Source: Halobacterium zhouii (GTDB lineage: Archaea > Halobacteriota > Halobacteria > Halobacteriales > Halobacteriaceae). Taken from it: a stretch of 64,000 nt of DNA. The stretch covers positions 682,001-746,000 of the forward strand of contig NZ_CP089593.1 of NCBI RefSeq assembly GCF_021249405.1. The letters run 5' to 3'. The notes beneath the pieces are model-generated. The model saw only the letters and a list, made by a program, of their open reading frames with translations, had not been told where the DNA came from and did no database searches. A program made the position numbers and the translations under genes. Below are positions 9,451-17,681 of the stretch, one piece after another (position 1 is the first letter of the stretch; each line of letters starts with the position of its first letter).

Positions 9451-9639
9451 TTATACGGTCCTGCCGTCCGTGCCGGTGCTCCCCATCAGGAGCGACCCGG
9501 CGGCGAGACCGGTCGTCGCGAGCGCCGCGGCGACCAGCAACAGCAGGGTGTTCGACGTCGGGAGTCCTGTCCAGAAGAGGAGAGCGCTGCTCGCGAGCAG
9601 TAACACGACCGCAGCGCCGATCTTTGACGAGTCACTCAT
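9451..9639 (-). CDS. small two-helix membrane protein
   Basis: A 62-residue product with two hydrophobic segments (residues about 7-25 and 31-51) joined by a short GLPTSNT turn. The N-terminus (MSDSSK) and C-terminus (GSTGTDGRTV) are hydrophilic. It is convergent with the NYN gene. I do not recognise a family. Length, composition and a clean ATG just downstream of an AT-rich stretch (TTAAATACAATC read on the minus strand) support it being a real gene. Confidence 0.6.
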   Translation of the reverse strand: MSDSSKIGAAVVLLLASSALLFWTGLPTSNTLLLLVAAALATTGLAAGSLLMGSTGTDGRTV

Positions 9640-9728
9640 ACCTGTGGCTTACTCCTGATTGTATTTAAGCGCATTCACTCGTTCGCGCTCCGAAGCGGCT
9701 TTACGCGCTCACCGCAGACCGATTCCCT

Positions 9729-10202
9729 ATGCAGGACGGTGAGATGGCCTCGCTTCGGACGGTCGCCGACTACCAGTTCGGGGCGGGCGCGGGCGCGGCG
9801 CTGTTCCCGTCCGGAGAACCCCTCGAGATCGACCGGTCGAGCACTGGCCGGCCCCAGCAGGTCGCCCGCGACGACGGCCAGCGACTCGTCTCGGTCGGCC
9901 TCGACGGCCGGTTCACGCTCGGCGTCGCGGGCGGCCAGCGACTCGTCGACGAATTCGACGCGCCCGGCGCTCGCGTCACCGTCGGCGACGAGAGCGAACC
10001 GTTCGTGCGGGACGGCAAGAACGTCTTCGCGAAGTTCGTGCAGGCCGTCGATGCCGACGTCCGTGCGGGCGACGAACTCGCGGTCGTCCACGAACGCGGC
10101 GACGTCGTCGCGGTCGGACGCGCCGAACTGGACGCCGAGTCGATGCTGGATTTCGACTCCGGCGTCGCGGTGATGGTTCGCTCGGGCGTGCCCGACGAGT
10201 GA
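9729..10202 (+). CDS. PUA-domain RNA-binding protein
   Basis: A 157-residue archaeal protein with a C-terminal PUA domain at about residues 80-155. The domain shows the GARVTVGDESEPFVRDGKNVFAKFV segment and the closing DELAVVHERGDVVAVGRA strands found in archaeosine transglycosylase and pseudouridine synthase PUA domains. No catalytic domain is attached. It precedes nac and trmI, so the neighbourhood concerns translation and tRNA modification. An in-frame ATG at 9744 is an alternative start. Confidence 0.8.
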   Translation: MQDGEMASLRTVADYQFGAGAGAALFPSGEPLEIDRSSTGRPQQVARDDGQRLVSVGLDGRFTLGVAGGQRLVDEFDAPGARVTVGDESEPFVRDGKNVFAKFVQAVDADVRAGDELAVVHERGDVVAVGRAELDAESMLDFDSGVAVMVRSGVPDE

Positions 10203-10313
10203 ACCGAACCGGCTCGCATTGACCGCTCCGCCGCGTTGTCCGCGCGTGAACACCGTTAGACCGCCTGTTTCGGGTTCGCCATGCTTTTCATCTCTCGGTC
10301 CGACCGTCTCGGT

Positions 10314-10724
10314 ATGTTTGGAGGAGGCGGCATGAATCCGCGGAAGATGAAACAGATGATGGAACAGATGGGGATCGACGTGGACGAGATCGACGCCACG
10401 GAGGTCGTCATCAAGCTCGAAGACGGTTCGCAGCTCGTGTTCGGAGACCCGGACGTCACAAAGATGGACGCCCGCGGCCAGGAGACCTACCAGGTCATCG
10501 GCGAACCCGAGGAGCGCGAGGGGAGCGGTGACAGCGCGGCTGCAATCGACGAGAGCGGCAGTGACGAGAGTAGCGGCGACGAGAGCGGTGGCGACGAGGG
10601 CGGTATTCCGGACGGCGACGTCGAGATCGTCGCCCAGCGCACGGGAGCGAGCGAGGACGAGGCCCGCGACGCGCTCGAAGCGACCGACGGCGACCTCGCC
10701 GCTGCCATCGAGCGACTCGAGTGA
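10314..10724 (+). CDS. nac: nascent polypeptide-associated complex protein (alpha-NAC)
   Basis: Archaeal NAC homodimer subunit of 136 residues that binds nascent chains at the ribosome exit. Order: a Met- and Gly-rich N-terminus ([20 protein letters not shown]), the NAC beta domain (residues about 18-58), an acidic Ser/Asp/Glu/Gly linker (about 65-95), and a C-terminal UBA domain ending [10 protein letters not shown]. The linker is long and low-complexity, a common haloarchaeal adaptation. The start at 10314 matches family N-termini; an in-frame ATG at 10281 is rejected. The stop overlaps the GTG of trmI by four bases, implying co-translation. Confidence 0.94.
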   Translation: MFGGGGMNPRKMKQMMEQMGIDVDEIDATEVVIKLEDGSQLVFGDPDVTKMDARGQETYQVIGEPEEREGSGDSAAAIDESGSDESSGDESGGDEGGIPDGDVEIVAQRTGASEDEARDALEATDGDLAAAIERLE

Positions 10725-11440
10725 TCCTCGTCGTCTGCGACGACCGGGAGTTCCTCTGTGCGCCCGGTGACGAGGTGCACTCCGACCTCGGCGTGCTCGA
10801 CGTCCCGGAGGACGTCGAACCCGGCGAGACGGTCGAGACGCATCTCGGCGAGGAGTTCACGGTGCGCTCGCTCCGCGGACCGGACCTGTTCAACCACCTC
10901 GAACGCACCGGCGCGCCGATGATGCCCAAGGACATCGGCCTCGTCGTCGGGCACACGGGTGCAGCGGCCGGCGACCGCGTGCTCGACGCCGGGACCGGAA
11001 CCGGCGTGCTCTCGGCGTACCTCGGCCGACTCGGCGCCGACGTGGTGACCTACGAGCGTGACCCGGAGTTCGCAGACGTCGCGCGGGAGAACATGGACCT
11101 CGCTGAGGTCGCGGACCGCGTCGACGTCCGCACGGGTGACGTCACCGAATCCCTCGATGACCTCTCCGGATTCGACCTCCTCACGCTCGACACACAGAAC
11201 GCCCCGGACGTCGTCGCTCGCGCGCCCGAACTGCTCGTCTCCGGCGGCTACGTCGCGGTGTACTCGCCGTTCGTGGAGAACGCGCGGGCGGCGAGCGAGG
11301 CCGCTCGGGAGGCGGGCCTCGCGGACGTGCAGACGCTGGAAACCATGCAGCGCCGCATGGACTTCGACGAGCGTGGCTCCCGGCCGTCGACGAGCGGCGT
11401 CGGCCACACCGGCTACCTGCTGTTCGCACGGAACAACTGA
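10721..11440 (+). CDS. trmI: tRNA (adenine-N1)-methyltransferase TrmI-type
   Basis: SAM-dependent methyltransferase of 239 residues. It has an N-terminal small beta domain and a Rossmann core with motif [17 protein letters not shown], motif II VTYERDP and the RVDVRTGDV strand. In archaea this family makes m1A57/58 in the tRNA T-loop. The GTG start overlaps the nac stop (GTGA). The pairing with nac and an upstream PUA gene appears to be a haloarchaeal arrangement, although nothing here shows a physical link between the products. Confidence 0.9.
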   Translation: MILVVCDDREFLCAPGDEVHSDLGVLDVPEDVEPGETVETHLGEEFTVRSLRGPDLFNHLERTGAPMMPKDIGLVVGHTGAAAGDRVLDAGTGTGVLSAYLGRLGADVVTYERDPEFADVARENMDLAEVADRVDVRTGDVTESLDDLSGFDLLTLDTQNAPDVVARAPELLVSGGYVAVYSPFVENARAASEAAREAGLADVQTLETMQRRMDFDERGSRPSTSGVGHTGYLLFARNN

Positions 11441-11524
11441 CCGACAACTCCGATTCGGGGGCGACTCGTCGTCCTTCTGCATCCGCCGCCCGCGTGCGTT
11501 CAGAACATCGACGCGGCTATCGGT

Positions 11525-11839
11525 TCAGTTGTCGTCCTCCCGCCACCGGTGCTCGCACTCTGTGCAGATGAAAAAGCGCGTCTCGGATTCGTCCGCCGAG
11601 CGAATCTGCTGCATGTACCAGTACGCCTCGTCGTTCTCGCAGTTGGGGCAGACGACTGTCGTCTTCGGGAGGCCCTTGTCCTCGGCCCCGCTAACGTCGA
11701 CGATTTCGGTGTCCTCCTGGCCCTCGGTGACGACGTAGGAGGCGTCGGGGTCCTTGGGTTGTTTGTTCCCGCAGCTCCCACAGACCCACAGGCCGTCCTC
11801 GGCTTTCATCATCGAACCGCACTCGTCGCAGAACTCCAT
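11525..11839 (-). CDS. tfs: transcription factor S (TFIIS/RPB9-like)
   Basis: RNA-polymerase cleavage-stimulating factor of 104 residues. It has an N-terminal zinc ribbon with cysteines at 4, 7, 20 and 23 (CDECG, CGSCG) and a C-terminal TFIIS-type ribbon (CPNC, then CTECEH). The acidic Asp-Glu pair at the tip of its hairpin (RSADESETRF) is the residue pair that enters the polymerase secondary channel. The start at 11839 (MEFCDECGS) gives the normal length; an ATG six codons upstream is possible. Haloarchaea often have several TFS paralogues, so which one this is cannot be decided. Confidence 0.92.
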   Translation of the reverse strand: MEFCDECGSMMKAEDGLWVCGSCGNKQPKDPDASYVVTEGQEDTEIVDVSGAEDKGLPKTTVVCPNCENDEAYWYMQQIRSADESETRFFICTECEHRWREDDN

Positions 11840-11963
11840 GCCATGTTCGTAGGACACGCGGCGCAGTTAAGCGCCCGGATTCGCTCTTCGTCGGTTGCGT
11901 CCCGGGCCCGCGGACTCACCCTCGCGTACTCGACTGTCCCTCGCCTTCGGACTGCCTACTCGA

Positions 11964-12221
11964 CTACCCTTCGCCTTCTGACTGCCCCGGTTCGCCGACA
12001 GCCTCCGTCGGCAGGTGGTTGTACACGACCGTCTGGAGGTCCTCGGCGTCGTCGAACGTGTCGTCGTTCGCGCGCCCGAGAACGTCAGCGAGCGGTTCCT
12101 CACCGTCCGCGTACAGCAACACCACGTCGTCGAACGCGGCGACGACTTCCTCCTGGGTCACCGGATACGAGAGCGTCTCCAGTTCGCGCCGGAGGTCGCT
12201 CAGCTTCACTTCGTGTTCCAT
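11964..12221 (-). CDS. DUF5789-type small haloarchaeal protein
   Basis: An 85-residue acidic protein with predicted helices (VKLSDLRRELETLSYPVTQEEVVAAF). It resembles the haloarchaeal DUF5789 family, where the pattern LSYPVTREELL is common. Function is unknown. I start at ATG 12221 (MEHEVKL), not at the far-upstream ATG of the open frame, because the upstream part is basic and out of character. It is divergent from the MFS gene with about 120 bases between them. Confidence 0.75.
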   Translation of the reverse strand: MEHEVKLSDLRRELETLSYPVTQEEVVAAFDDVVLLYADGEEPLADVLGRANDDTFDDAEDLQTVVYNHLPTEAVGEPGQSEGEG

Positions 12222-12339
12222 GACATCGAGAACCACGTCTATCGCCCTAACTGTTTCCCGACCCCGCACAGGGACGGGGTCGTGACGTGGACTTCGCGTT
12301 CCAGAACTGTGAAACGAGGGGCGCGCGTACCGCCGTCCA

Positions 12340-13605
12340 ATGAGTTTTTTCGACACTGACCGGCGTGTCCTCGTGCTGGCGCTGGCCCGGATGGCCGACG
12401 CAGTCGGGAACTCGTTTCTCATTATCGTGCTCCCCGCGTACATCGGCGCGCACGGTCCTGTCGACGTGTCTGCGTTCACGGGGCCGCTCTCCATCCTCGG
12501 CGTCGACGTGTTGCGGGTGACGGACTCACTGCTCGTCGGTCTCGCGCTCTCCCTGTTCGGCTTCCTGAACAGTTTCATGCAACCGTTCACGGGCAGGTGG
12601 TCCGACCGCGCCGGCAAGCGCAAGGTGTTCATCCTCGCCGGACTCGCCCTGCTCGGCGGCGCCTCCGGCGCGTACGCGTTCGTCGACGACTACCAGTTGG
12701 TGCTCGCACTCCGCATGCTTCAGGGCGTCGGCGCGGCGCTCACCATCCCCTGTACGGTCGCGCTCGTGAACGAACTCGCCACGGACGCGACGCGCGGCAA
12801 CAACTTCGGCGTGTTCAACACGTTCCGACTCATCGGGTTCGGCTTCGGCCCGGTCATCGCCGGACTCGTGCTGACGCGGTGGGGGTTCGACGCGGCGTTC
12901 GGCGTCGCCGTCCTGGGCGCGTTCGTGAGTTTCCTGCTCGTGGCGGTGCTCGTCTCGGACCCCGAACAGACCCAGGCCGCAGCGGGCGAGGACGTCTCGA
13001 TAGCCGTCCGCGGCGACCGCCGCCTCCTCGACCCCGTGTTCACGCTCGGCGTCGCCACCGTCTGCATGGGCGTCTGCATCGCGCTGTTCGCCACGCTCGA
13101 ATCGACCATCAACGCCCGCCTCGACCAGACGAACGTCCTGTTCGGCCTGGAGTTCGGCGCGGTCGTCATCGCGAACGTCGTCTTCCAGGTGCCTATCGGG
13201 CGCGCGAGCGACCGGTACGGTCGACGCCCGTTCATCGTCGCCGGGTTCGCCCTGCTGATCCCCGCGACGCTCGCACAGGGGTACGCCTACACGCCCGTCT
13301 CGATGATCGCCGCGCGCTTCGTACAGGGGGTCGCTGTCGCCGCCGTGTTCGCGCCGTCGCTCGCTGTCGCCGGCGACCTCGCACGAGAAGGGGAGTCCGG
13401 GAGCACGCTCTCGGTGCTCACGATGGGGTTCGGGCTCGGGACGGCCATCGGCCCGCTCGCGTCGGGGTTCCTCGTCCGATTCGGCTTCTCGACGCCGTTC
13501 GCGGTCGGGTCAGCCCTCGCGGTTATCGCACTCGTACTCGTCTACACGCAGGTCGAAGAGACGCTCAGCGACCCACAGCCGATGCGGGCCACGCCCGGGG
13601 ACTGA
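12340..13605 (+). CDS. MFS transporter
   Basis: A 421-residue major facilitator with twelve predicted hydrophobic segments. The conserved loop 2-3 motif reads GRWSDRAGKRKV and the matching loop 8-9 motif reads GRASDRYGRRPF. Both are in the expected halves of a drug/H+ antiporter-like fold. Substrate cannot be predicted. It appears monocistronic between a DUF5789-type gene and a convergent crotonase gene. Confidence 0.88.
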   Translation: MSFFDTDRRVLVLALARMADAVGNSFLIIVLPAYIGAHGPVDVSAFTGPLSILGVDVLRVTDSLLVGLALSLFGFLNSFMQPFTGRWSDRAGKRKVFILAGLALLGGASGAYAFVDDYQLVLALRMLQGVGAALTIPCTVALVNELATDATRGNNFGVFNTFRLIGFGFGPVIAGLVLTRWGFDAAFGVAVLGAFVSFLLVAVLVSDPEQTQAAAGEDVSIAVRGDRRLLDPVFTLGVATVCMGVCIALFATLESTINARLDQTNVLFGLEFGAVVIANVVFQVPIGRASDRYGRRPFIVAGFALLIPATLAQGYAYTPVSMIAARFVQGVAVAAVFAPSLAVAGDLAREGESGSTLSVLTMGFGLGTAIGPLASGFLVRFGFSTPFAVGSALAVIALVLVYTQVEETLSDPQPMRATPGD

Positions 13606-13653
13606 CTACTCGAACTGTCCTACAGCGCCTGACCGCGAGTCCGACGCGCCGAC

Positions 13654-14424
13654 TTACTCGAACTCGGGTTCGCGGTCCTCCAGGAACGCGGTCATTCCCT
13701 CGCGCTGGTCGTCGCTCCCGAACAGTCCCGCCCACGTCCGCCGCTCGAACTCGAGGCCCGCCTCGAGAGACGTCTCGTGGCTCTGATTGATGGTTTCCTT
13801 CGCTGCGCGGAGCGCCGTCGCCGGTTGCGCGGCGAGGTCGTCCGCGAGCTCCGAGACGTGCTCCCGGAGTTCGTCGTGCGCGACGACCTCACCAACGAGC
13901 CCTTCCTCGAGCGCGTCGGTTGCGTCGACCCGCTCCCCGAAGTAGATGAGGCGACGCGCCGTCTCGTCGCCGACGAGGCGCGGCAGTCGTTGCGTCCCAC
14001 CCCATCCCGGGACGATGCCGAGATCGATCTCCGTCTGTCCTAGCACCGCGCGCTCGGAGGCCACCCGGAGGTCGCAGGCGAGCGCGAGTTCCATCCCGCC
14101 GCCGAACGCGTACCCGTTGATGCCCGCGATGGCGGGCGCCGGGAACTCCTCGATGGCGTTCGCCACGTCGTGTCCGAGTTGCGCGTACTCGTTTGCCTCC
14201 TCCGGGTCCATCTCCGCCATGTGGGAGATGTCAGCACCGGCGACGAACGCCTTCTCGCCCGCGCCGGTCAGCACGAGCGCGCGAGCGTCGGCGGCCTCGG
14301 CTTCCTCGAGCGCGTCGCCCAGTGATTCGAGCGTCGGCACGTTGAGCGCGTTCAACTGGTCGGGCCGGTCGATCGTGATTGTTGCCACGTCGTCCTCGAC
14401 GTCGAGACGAACGGTGTCCGCCAT
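13654..14424 (-). CDS. enoyl-CoA hydratase/isomerase (crotonase family)
   Basis: A 256-residue crotonase. The oxyanion-hole segments are EKAFVAGADI and GYAFGGGMELALACD. The catalytic acidic position falls in the GQTEIDLGIVPGWGGTQRL stretch typical of true hydratases. The start is taken at MADTVRLDVED (14424); an in-frame ATG at 14451 is less likely. Expected role: hydration of 2-enoyl-CoA in fatty-acid or amino-acid degradation. No beta-oxidation partner is nearby. Confidence 0.9.
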   Translation of the reverse strand: MADTVRLDVEDDVATITIDRPDQLNALNVPTLESLGDALEEAEAADARALVLTGAGEKAFVAGADISHMAEMDPEEANEYAQLGHDVANAIEEFPAPAIAGINGYAFGGGMELALACDLRVASERAVLGQTEIDLGIVPGWGGTQRLPRLVGDETARRLIYFGERVDATDALEEGLVGEVVAHDELREHVSELADDLAAQPATALRAAKETINQSHETSLEAGLEFERRTWAGLFGSDDQREGMTAFLEDREPEFE

Positions 14425-14506
14425 GGTCGAGTGCACGGACGACGCCAGCATAAGGCTCCGGGGTCCGTCCGCAAGGTCGAAATACTACCCCGGCAAATCC
14501 ACGCAC

Positions 14507-14998
14507 ATGACCCTCTCGGAGGACGCCCGCGAGCGCCTGGCGGACGTCGTGGAACTCCAGCCGACGAAGAACAAGGAGCTACAGGAGCGCTGGGAGATGG
14601 AAAGCGGGAGCGACGTCCACCAGTTCCTCGAGTCCGAACTCCGGGACTACTACTACCGGGACGAGAACAGCCTCGTGCGTGCCACCGCGGAGGCCGCCGA
14701 ACTCGTCGGTGAGGCGCCCGAGGACGGCGAGGCGCCCGCGGTCCACATGTCCGAGAACGAGCGTCGCGTGTTCGCGGTCATCGCCGGCCCCGACGAGCGC
14801 GCGGAGAGCGTCGTCTCCGTCCTCCACTCGGTCCGCAGCGAGTTCGACGCCGACACCGAGGCCAGCGATGTCCGGCGCGCGCTCCAGACGCTCAAGCGCA
14901 AGGGCATCGTCGAGGTCGTTCACCGGACCGTTCCGACGTACAAACTCGCCGTCGCGCGCGAGGACGTCAACATCGAGGAGGACGAGCAGACGGACTAG
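14507..14998 (+). CDS. DUF5797-type haloarchaeal protein, probable HTH
   Basis: A 163-residue acidic protein matching in character the haloarchaeal DUF5797 family. The N-terminus (LADVVELQPTKNKELQERWEM) and C-terminal half (ASDVRRALQTLKRKGIVEVVHRTVPTYKLA) both look like winged-helix elements, so a DNA-binding role is plausible but not shown. The start is ATG 14507; the longer frame upstream overlaps the divergent crotonase gene and is antisense shadow. It sits 82 bases from the divergent crotonase start. Confidence 0.72.
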   Translation: MTLSEDARERLADVVELQPTKNKELQERWEMESGSDVHQFLESELRDYYYRDENSLVRATAEAAELVGEAPEDGEAPAVHMSENERRVFAVIAGPDERAESVVSVLHSVRSEFDADTEASDVRRALQTLKRKGIVEVVHRTVPTYKLAVAREDVNIEEDEQTD

Positions 14999-15052
14999 TA
15001 CCGTCGAACAGGGCGAACAGCATTGCCGGCCTCGGCGGCAGAAACGAGCGTT

Positions 15053-16093
15053 CTATCGCTGTCGCTGTCGCCGCTCCTCGAGCACGCGCTGGATGGTCTT
15101 CCCGGGGCCGCCATCGAGTGGCCAGTTCTTTTGGCGCCACGCAGGCGGTTCCGGTGAGAGCGACGAACACGACGACGAGCACTCCGACGCCGTCGGCTCG
15201 CATTCTTTGGCCCCGCAGTACGGCACGTAGCCGTGTTCGGCCCGGCGCACTCCGAAGTGCCGGCAGTCCGGGCGCATCGTGTCGACGTACGACCGCCAGC
15301 CCCGCTCGTACGCTCGCTCCGCTATTTCGAGGCGCTTCTCGGCCTTCCACTCGGCGTCGGCGTACTCGAAGGCGGCCGGCGACTGGTCGAATTCGCCGCC
15401 CGACGGTCGGTCGGTGATGCGCGTGCCGACCGCGTCGGCGTCGAGCGACCGCGGGTGCCACGCCACTGACGCTTCGCCATCCGCCGCGTCGAACGCGAGA
15501 ATTCCCGCCTCGACGGGCATCTCGCGGAGCAACGCTGGTTCGACGTCCTCGTCGGTCGCTTCGGTCGCCAGCCACACCTCGTCGGCGAGGGACAGCGCGA
15601 CGTCGCGTTCCAACTGATCCGCGAGCACGTCCGCCGCGGACGCGTCGAGGTCGGGTTTGTTCTCCACGGCGACGATGCGCTCTACCCAGTCGGGGTACTG
15701 CCACTTCCGCCGCAACTCGATGCGGTTCCCGTTCCGGCGTTTCTCTACGACGCCGCGGTCGGCCGCGCGGTGTACCGCCTCGCGGACGTACCGCCACGGG
15801 TAGCCTGGATGCGGGAGCGCGTCCCGGTAGAACGCCCAGTCCGCGGGCGCGTTCCGGACGACGTGCAGGAGGTCCGAGTCCAGTCGTTCGGTTCCGAAGT
15901 TCGCGCGTGCGGCCAACCTCTCCGGGTCGACTTCCACGATGACAGTGTCCCATCGTCGGTCCCGGGTTCCGAGTTGCCGCGCGACGAAACACGGCCGTCG
16001 CTGTTCGGCCTCTGGGTGCCAGTGTCGCTCCGCCCACGCGCAGACGCGGAGTTCGAACGCGAACTCGGACACGACCGACAGCGGGCGGGCCAC
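15053..16093 (-). CDS. DUF5787-type haloarchaeal protein
   Basis: A 346-residue soluble protein that I associate with the haloarchaeal DUF5787 family. Visible features are an N-terminal EFAFELRVCAWAE stretch and a mid-protein VERIVAVENKPDLD strand. The ENKPD pattern with an upstream acidic residue resembles the D-ExK core of PD-(D/E)XK nucleases. Two Cys-containing patches lie near the C-terminus (PDCRHFG, YCGAKECEP) and may bind zinc. A nuclease role is inference only. Translation starts at GTG 16093. Confidence 0.7.
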   Translation of the reverse strand: MARPLSVVSEFAFELRVCAWAERHWHPEAEQRRPCFVARQLGTRDRRWDTVIVEVDPERLAARANFGTERLDSDLLHVVRNAPADWAFYRDALPHPGYPWRYVREAVHRAADRGVVEKRRNGNRIELRRKWQYPDWVERIVAVENKPDLDASAADVLADQLERDVALSLADEVWLATEATDEDVEPALLREMPVEAGILAFDAADGEASVAWHPRSLDADAVGTRITDRPSGGEFDQSPAAFEYADAEWKAEKRLEIAERAYERGWRSYVDTMRPDCRHFGVRRAEHGYVPYCGAKECEPTASECSSSCSSLSPEPPAWRQKNWPLDGGPGKTIQRVLEERRQRQR

Positions 16094-16166
16094 GCACCTA
16101 CGTCTTTCGGCGTCGCTCGCGCCAGCCCGACCGCGTTCGCCGCTCCGTCGGCCGTCGTTCCGACAG

Positions 16167-16595
16167 TCAGGCCTTGGCCTCCTGTTTCAGGAACTCGTGG
16201 GCGTCCCGGAGGATGTCGCGGGGCCCGTCCTGCGTGATGGTGTTGATGGCCTGGTCGTAGTCGCGCCACTGCAGGTCCGAGTGTTCGTTCGACAGTTCAG
16301 CGCTCGCCTCGAAGGACTTCGCGATGAACAGGTGGACCGTCTTGTGGATCCGCTTGCCGTTGGCCTCGAACACGTACTCGTACTCGTCTCGGAAGCCATC
16401 AACGAGGCGGAAATCCTCGATGCCGGCTTCCTCCTGTACCTCTCGAATCGCCGTCTGTTGGAGCTCTTCGCTCCCCTCCACGCCACCCTTCGGGAACTCC
16501 CAGTCCCCGGGCCGGCTCTTGAGGAGGAGGTATTCACGCCGGTCCCGCGTGTCGCGGAACAGGATCGCTCCGGCGCTGGTCGCTTCGACCGTCAT
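16167..16595 (-). CDS. Nudix hydrolase (diadenosine tetraphosphatase-like)
   Basis: A 142-residue Nudix protein with a complete Nudix box, GGVEGSEELQQTAIREVQEEAGI, matching GX5EX7REUXEEXGU. The preceding WEFPKGG and the short length suggest the bis(5'-nucleosyl)-tetraphosphatase subgroup, although substrate class is not certain. It is divergent from the uS10-like gene. Confidence 0.88.
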   Translation of the reverse strand: MTVEATSAGAILFRDTRDRREYLLLKSRPGDWEFPKGGVEGSEELQQTAIREVQEEAGIEDFRLVDGFRDEYEYVFEANGKRIHKTVHLFIAKSFEASAELSNEHSDLQWRDYDQAINTITQDGPRDILRDAHEFLKQEAKA

Positions 16596-16720
16596 TACCA
16601 GTCGTTACTCGGCCACCAGTTAAGAGAATATCGGACCGGGTGACAGTGTGCCACGCGCCGCTGGCAAGCGCACGCTTTTTGGCAGTGGACGCCTTTCGTC
16701 TCCAACAGCACCTCCCAGCT

Positions 16721-17056
16721 ATGACCTTCGTGACCAAACTCTCCCTCAAGAGTGGGGACCGGGCAGCGCTCGACGGTGTCGTCTCCGACATCAAGCAGAC
16801 GTGCACTCGAAAGGGCGCCGAGATGAAGGGTCCGCACTCGGACTCCCCCCTCGAGGAACGCGTCCCCATCTACGCGCGCCTCGACGGGCGAGCGGATCCG
16901 GCGAACAGCACCTGGCACTACACGGTGTACCGCCGACGAATCGAGATCCACGGCCACGACGATCTCGCACGCTCCGTCATGGAGCGAGACTTCCCTGAAA
17001 GCGTCCACGTCGAGGCCGAACTCGAACAGGTCAAGCCACTGGGTTCGTCCGCGTAG
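16721..17056 (+). CDS. uS10-like ribosomal protein paralogue
   Basis: A 111-residue protein of the uS10 family. It has the VTKLSLKSGDRAALDGVVSDIKQ opening, the VPIYARLDG centre and a YRRRIEIHGHDDLARSVME C-terminal half. The ribosomal rpsJ gene normally sits beside the elongation-factor gene. This copy stands alone and has an acidic, divergent core, so it is more likely the haloarchaeal uS10/mL48-type paralogue than the main S10. Start at ATG 16721; an upstream in-frame start overlaps the Nudix promoter region. Confidence 0.78.
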   Translation: MTFVTKLSLKSGDRAALDGVVSDIKQTCTRKGAEMKGPHSDSPLEERVPIYARLDGRADPANSTWHYTVYRRRIEIHGHDDLARSVMERDFPESVHVEAELEQVKPLGSSA

Positions 17057-17160
17057 AACTCTCTTCAGGTAGTTCTCCCCTTGCAGTCGGTACTCGTCGC
17101 GTTTCTCTCCCTCGCAGGTGGTGAGCCAACCAACAGACCTGGTCGCGCGGCCCCGGGCCA

Positions 17161-17268
17161 GCAGATGCCGCCAGCGTTGGCCCTGTAGACACCGACAGCG
17201 TTGGGCTTCCAGATGCCTCCAATGTTGGACTTGCAGGTGTCTCTAATGTGGGCTTGCAGACGCCTCTG
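17161..17268. repeat. 24-bp degenerate tandem repeat in a gene-poor gap
   Basis: About four and a half diverged 24-base units are visible, beginning at 17161, 17185, 17209 and 17233, with a conserved AxxGTTGGxCTT core on the plus strand. Read on the minus strand, the units stay in frame and would give an eight-residue repeat of the form xSPTLxAS. A short open frame (17031-17312, minus) covers it but overlaps the uS10-like gene end. The repeat could be a remnant of a Ser/Thr/Pro-rich surface-protein stalk or a noncoding minisatellite. Nothing else is visible in the 17057-17414 gap. Confidence 0.7.
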
Positions 17269-17414
17269 TTTCGGGGACGGCACGGCGTCGTTCCGCGTCC
17301 ACCGCCCCGCACGAACTCAGTTCACGGGCGTGGGTGGCCGCGCTCTCGCACTTGAACGTTCGCCCGCAGAAAAGACGCGCTCGGCCCGTTCCGCGAGTCG
17401 GGTGGGCCGCGTCG

Positions 17415-17681
17415 TCAGTAGGAACTCTGTCCGACGGTTTCGAGGTAGGTCGCCGTCCCGTCGTGGTCGTTTCCGTCGAACTCATCGATCCGCAGTCGGA
17501 CCTGCAGGTCGACCGGGTTCTCGGGCGGGTCTTCGAGGTAGAGTTTCGTGTCGCCGACGCGCACGACTGCTCGCCCGTCCTCGACGCCGGTGACGAACGC
17601 GACGACCTCTTCGCCGGGTTCGAAGGTCGGCCTGTTCGTTCGGAAGCCGATGCCGGTGAAGAACGCGGAGAGGCGGCTCAT
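17415..17681 (-). CDS. small TRAM/OB-like haloarchaeal protein (DUF7513-like)
   Basis: An 88-residue product. After a short N-terminus (MSRLSAFFTGIGFRTNRP) it shows a compact beta-rich stretch, EEVVAFVTGVEDGRAVVRVGDTKLYLED, which resembles TRAM/S1-like OB folds found in haloarchaea. The family is, I believe, catalogued as DUF7513. Its ATG overlaps the stop of the NhaC gene by four bases, so the two are translated together. Whether the products interact is unknown. Confidence 0.7.
   Translation of the reverse strand: MSRLSAFFTGIGFRTNRPTFEPGEEVVAFVTGVEDGRAVVRVGDTKLYLEDPPENPVDLQVRLRIDEFDGNDHDGTATYLETVGQSSY

Noticed and set aside
11964-12632. 222-residue version of the DUF5789-type gene
   Set aside because: Its first 137 codons overlap the divergent MFS gene and its promoter and are basic and Ser/Arg-rich. 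The acidic 85-residue product from 12221 is the real gene.
17161-17268. CRISPR array
   Set aside because: The units are contiguous and diverged with no unique spacers, so it is a minisatellite.
17031-17312. Small gene covering the 24-bp repeat
   Set aside because: It overlaps the uS10-like gene, lacks a start region of coding character and consists mainly of the repeat. It is kept as a repeat only.
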